Assembly (NCBI GenBank): GCA_000226015.1
Contig: JH153270.1
Location: 1,321-50,996, forward strand
Length of the DNA: 49,676 nt
Source of the DNA: Mnemiopsis leidyi
Taxonomy: Eukaryota; Ctenophora; Tentaculata; Lobata; Bolinopsidae
Direction of reading: 5' to 3'
Shown here piece after piece: positions 49,205-49,676 of the stretch. How positions within the stretch are numbered: the stretch's first letter is position 1; each line of letters begins with the position of its first letter. A model generated the notes under the pieces. That model was not told the DNA's origin and did no database searches. It saw nothing but the letters and a program-made list of their open reading frames with translations. Position numbers and translations under genes: made by a program.

Positions 49205-49676
49205 ACAACTTCAGGCGTGTGTCATAAACAAAACTAACACTTTCAGGCATGCATCATAACCCGGCTAGAAAAAAACGCGGCGTTTTTAAAAAAACGCCGG
49301 CGTTTTTATTAAAAACGCCGCGCTTTTGTCGAGTTAACGCGGCGTTTTTTAAAAAACTCGACGTTTCCTCACGATTGGACTCCATTTTCGCAAGCGCACG
49401 CACAAAAACCCACGATTTCTCCGCGCGCGTTTATTGAAGTTGCGGAAACATCGAGTTTCTTGAAAAATACCGCACGTTTTTTGAAAAACGCCGTGTTAAC
49501 TCGGCAAAAGCGCGGCGTTTTTGATAAAAACGCCGGCGTTAACACCGGCGTTTTTTTAAAAAACGCCGCGTTTTTTTCTAGCCGGGAAACAAACCTAACA
49601 CTTTCAGGCATGCATCATAAACAAACCTAACACTTTCAGGCATGCATCATAAACAAAACTACACTTTCAGGCGTGC
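49205..49676. repeat. 32-base minisatellite (TTTCAGGCATGCATCATAAAC), running off the window
   Basis: Units of about 32 bases with TTCAGGCATGCATCATAAAC and AAAACTAACAC, two before and at least three after the foldback element at 49260-49586. The array continues beyond the window end. Confidence 0.88.
49260..49586. mobile_element. foldback/MITE element with long near-perfect terminal inverted repeats
   Basis: The left end CCCGGCTAGAAAAAAACGCG is the exact complement of the right end (CGCGTTTTTTTCTAGCCGGG), and complementarity continues, with small insertions, for about 100 bases on each side. The arms are made of CGCGGCGTTTTT/AAAAACGCCGGCG and GTTAAC blocks, far more GC-rich than the surroundings. 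There is no ORF for a transposase. It is inserted inside a minisatellite unit, and the flanking AA (49258-49259 and 49587-49588) would be a 2-base target duplication. A non-autonomous DNA element is the best reading. Confidence 0.85.

Overview
The window reads as nuclear DNA of an invertebrate animal, most likely an early-branching or marine metazoan. Coding sequence is split by GT-AG introns. The genes are animal families: an EHMT/G9a-GLP histone methyltransferase, an adhesion GPCR with a GPS, an ABCC4-like transporter, an LDLa-containing GPCR and a tandem set of class A GPCRs. LINE relics, a tRNA-derived SINE and an unusual number of minisatellites fill the rest. I cannot assign a phylum from sequence alone. 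The base composition is AT-rich and there are two N gaps (19603-19616 and about 38740-39425).

Layout. 1-650: LINE reverse-transcriptase relic, minus strand. 898-23587, plus strand: an apparently complete EHMT gene, which I resolved into 18 exons adding up to 801 codons with consistent phases (one junction is not canonical). Its 11.4 kb intron (4773-16214) holds at least four small opposite-strand single-exon ORFs for single-pass membrane proteins, plus a SINE, a tRNA-like sequence and several minisatellites. Another EHMT intron (18988-21196) carries a broken CR1/L2-type LINE. 24446-25492, minus: the 3' exons of a ciliary-type coiled-coil protein (possibly ODAD3/CCDC151). 26069-28228, plus: an LDLa-repeat GPCR of the GRL101 type. 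30048-36707, minus: three tandem single-exon class A GPCR paralogues. 37972-40345, minus: GPS and TM1-TM4 exons of an adhesion GPCR. 43235-43753, plus: first exon of an ABCC4-like transporter. 44584-47667, minus: six symmetrical phase-1 ectodomain exons (two copies of an unfamiliar domain, three GCC2/GCC3-like cysteine modules, one Sushi domain), plausibly the N-terminal part of the same adhesion GPCR. 49260-49586: a near-palindromic foldback/MITE element inserted in a minisatellite.

The most striking pattern is that five tandem duplications in the window, in three different genes, span an exon-intron boundary. They copy the real splice acceptor or donor together with flanking exon bases. Several genes therefore carry arrays of duplicated splice sites beside the authentic one. 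The EHMT protein is also notable. Its ankyrin methyl-lysine cage is conserved with exact spacing, but the SET-domain NHxxxPN motif has lost its histidine.

Functionally the genes are a mix of chromatin regulation (EHMT), surface sensing (five GPCR loci), membrane transport (ABCC) and cilia. I see no operon-like logic linking them. The notable arrangements are nesting and possible interleaving of genes on opposite strands.
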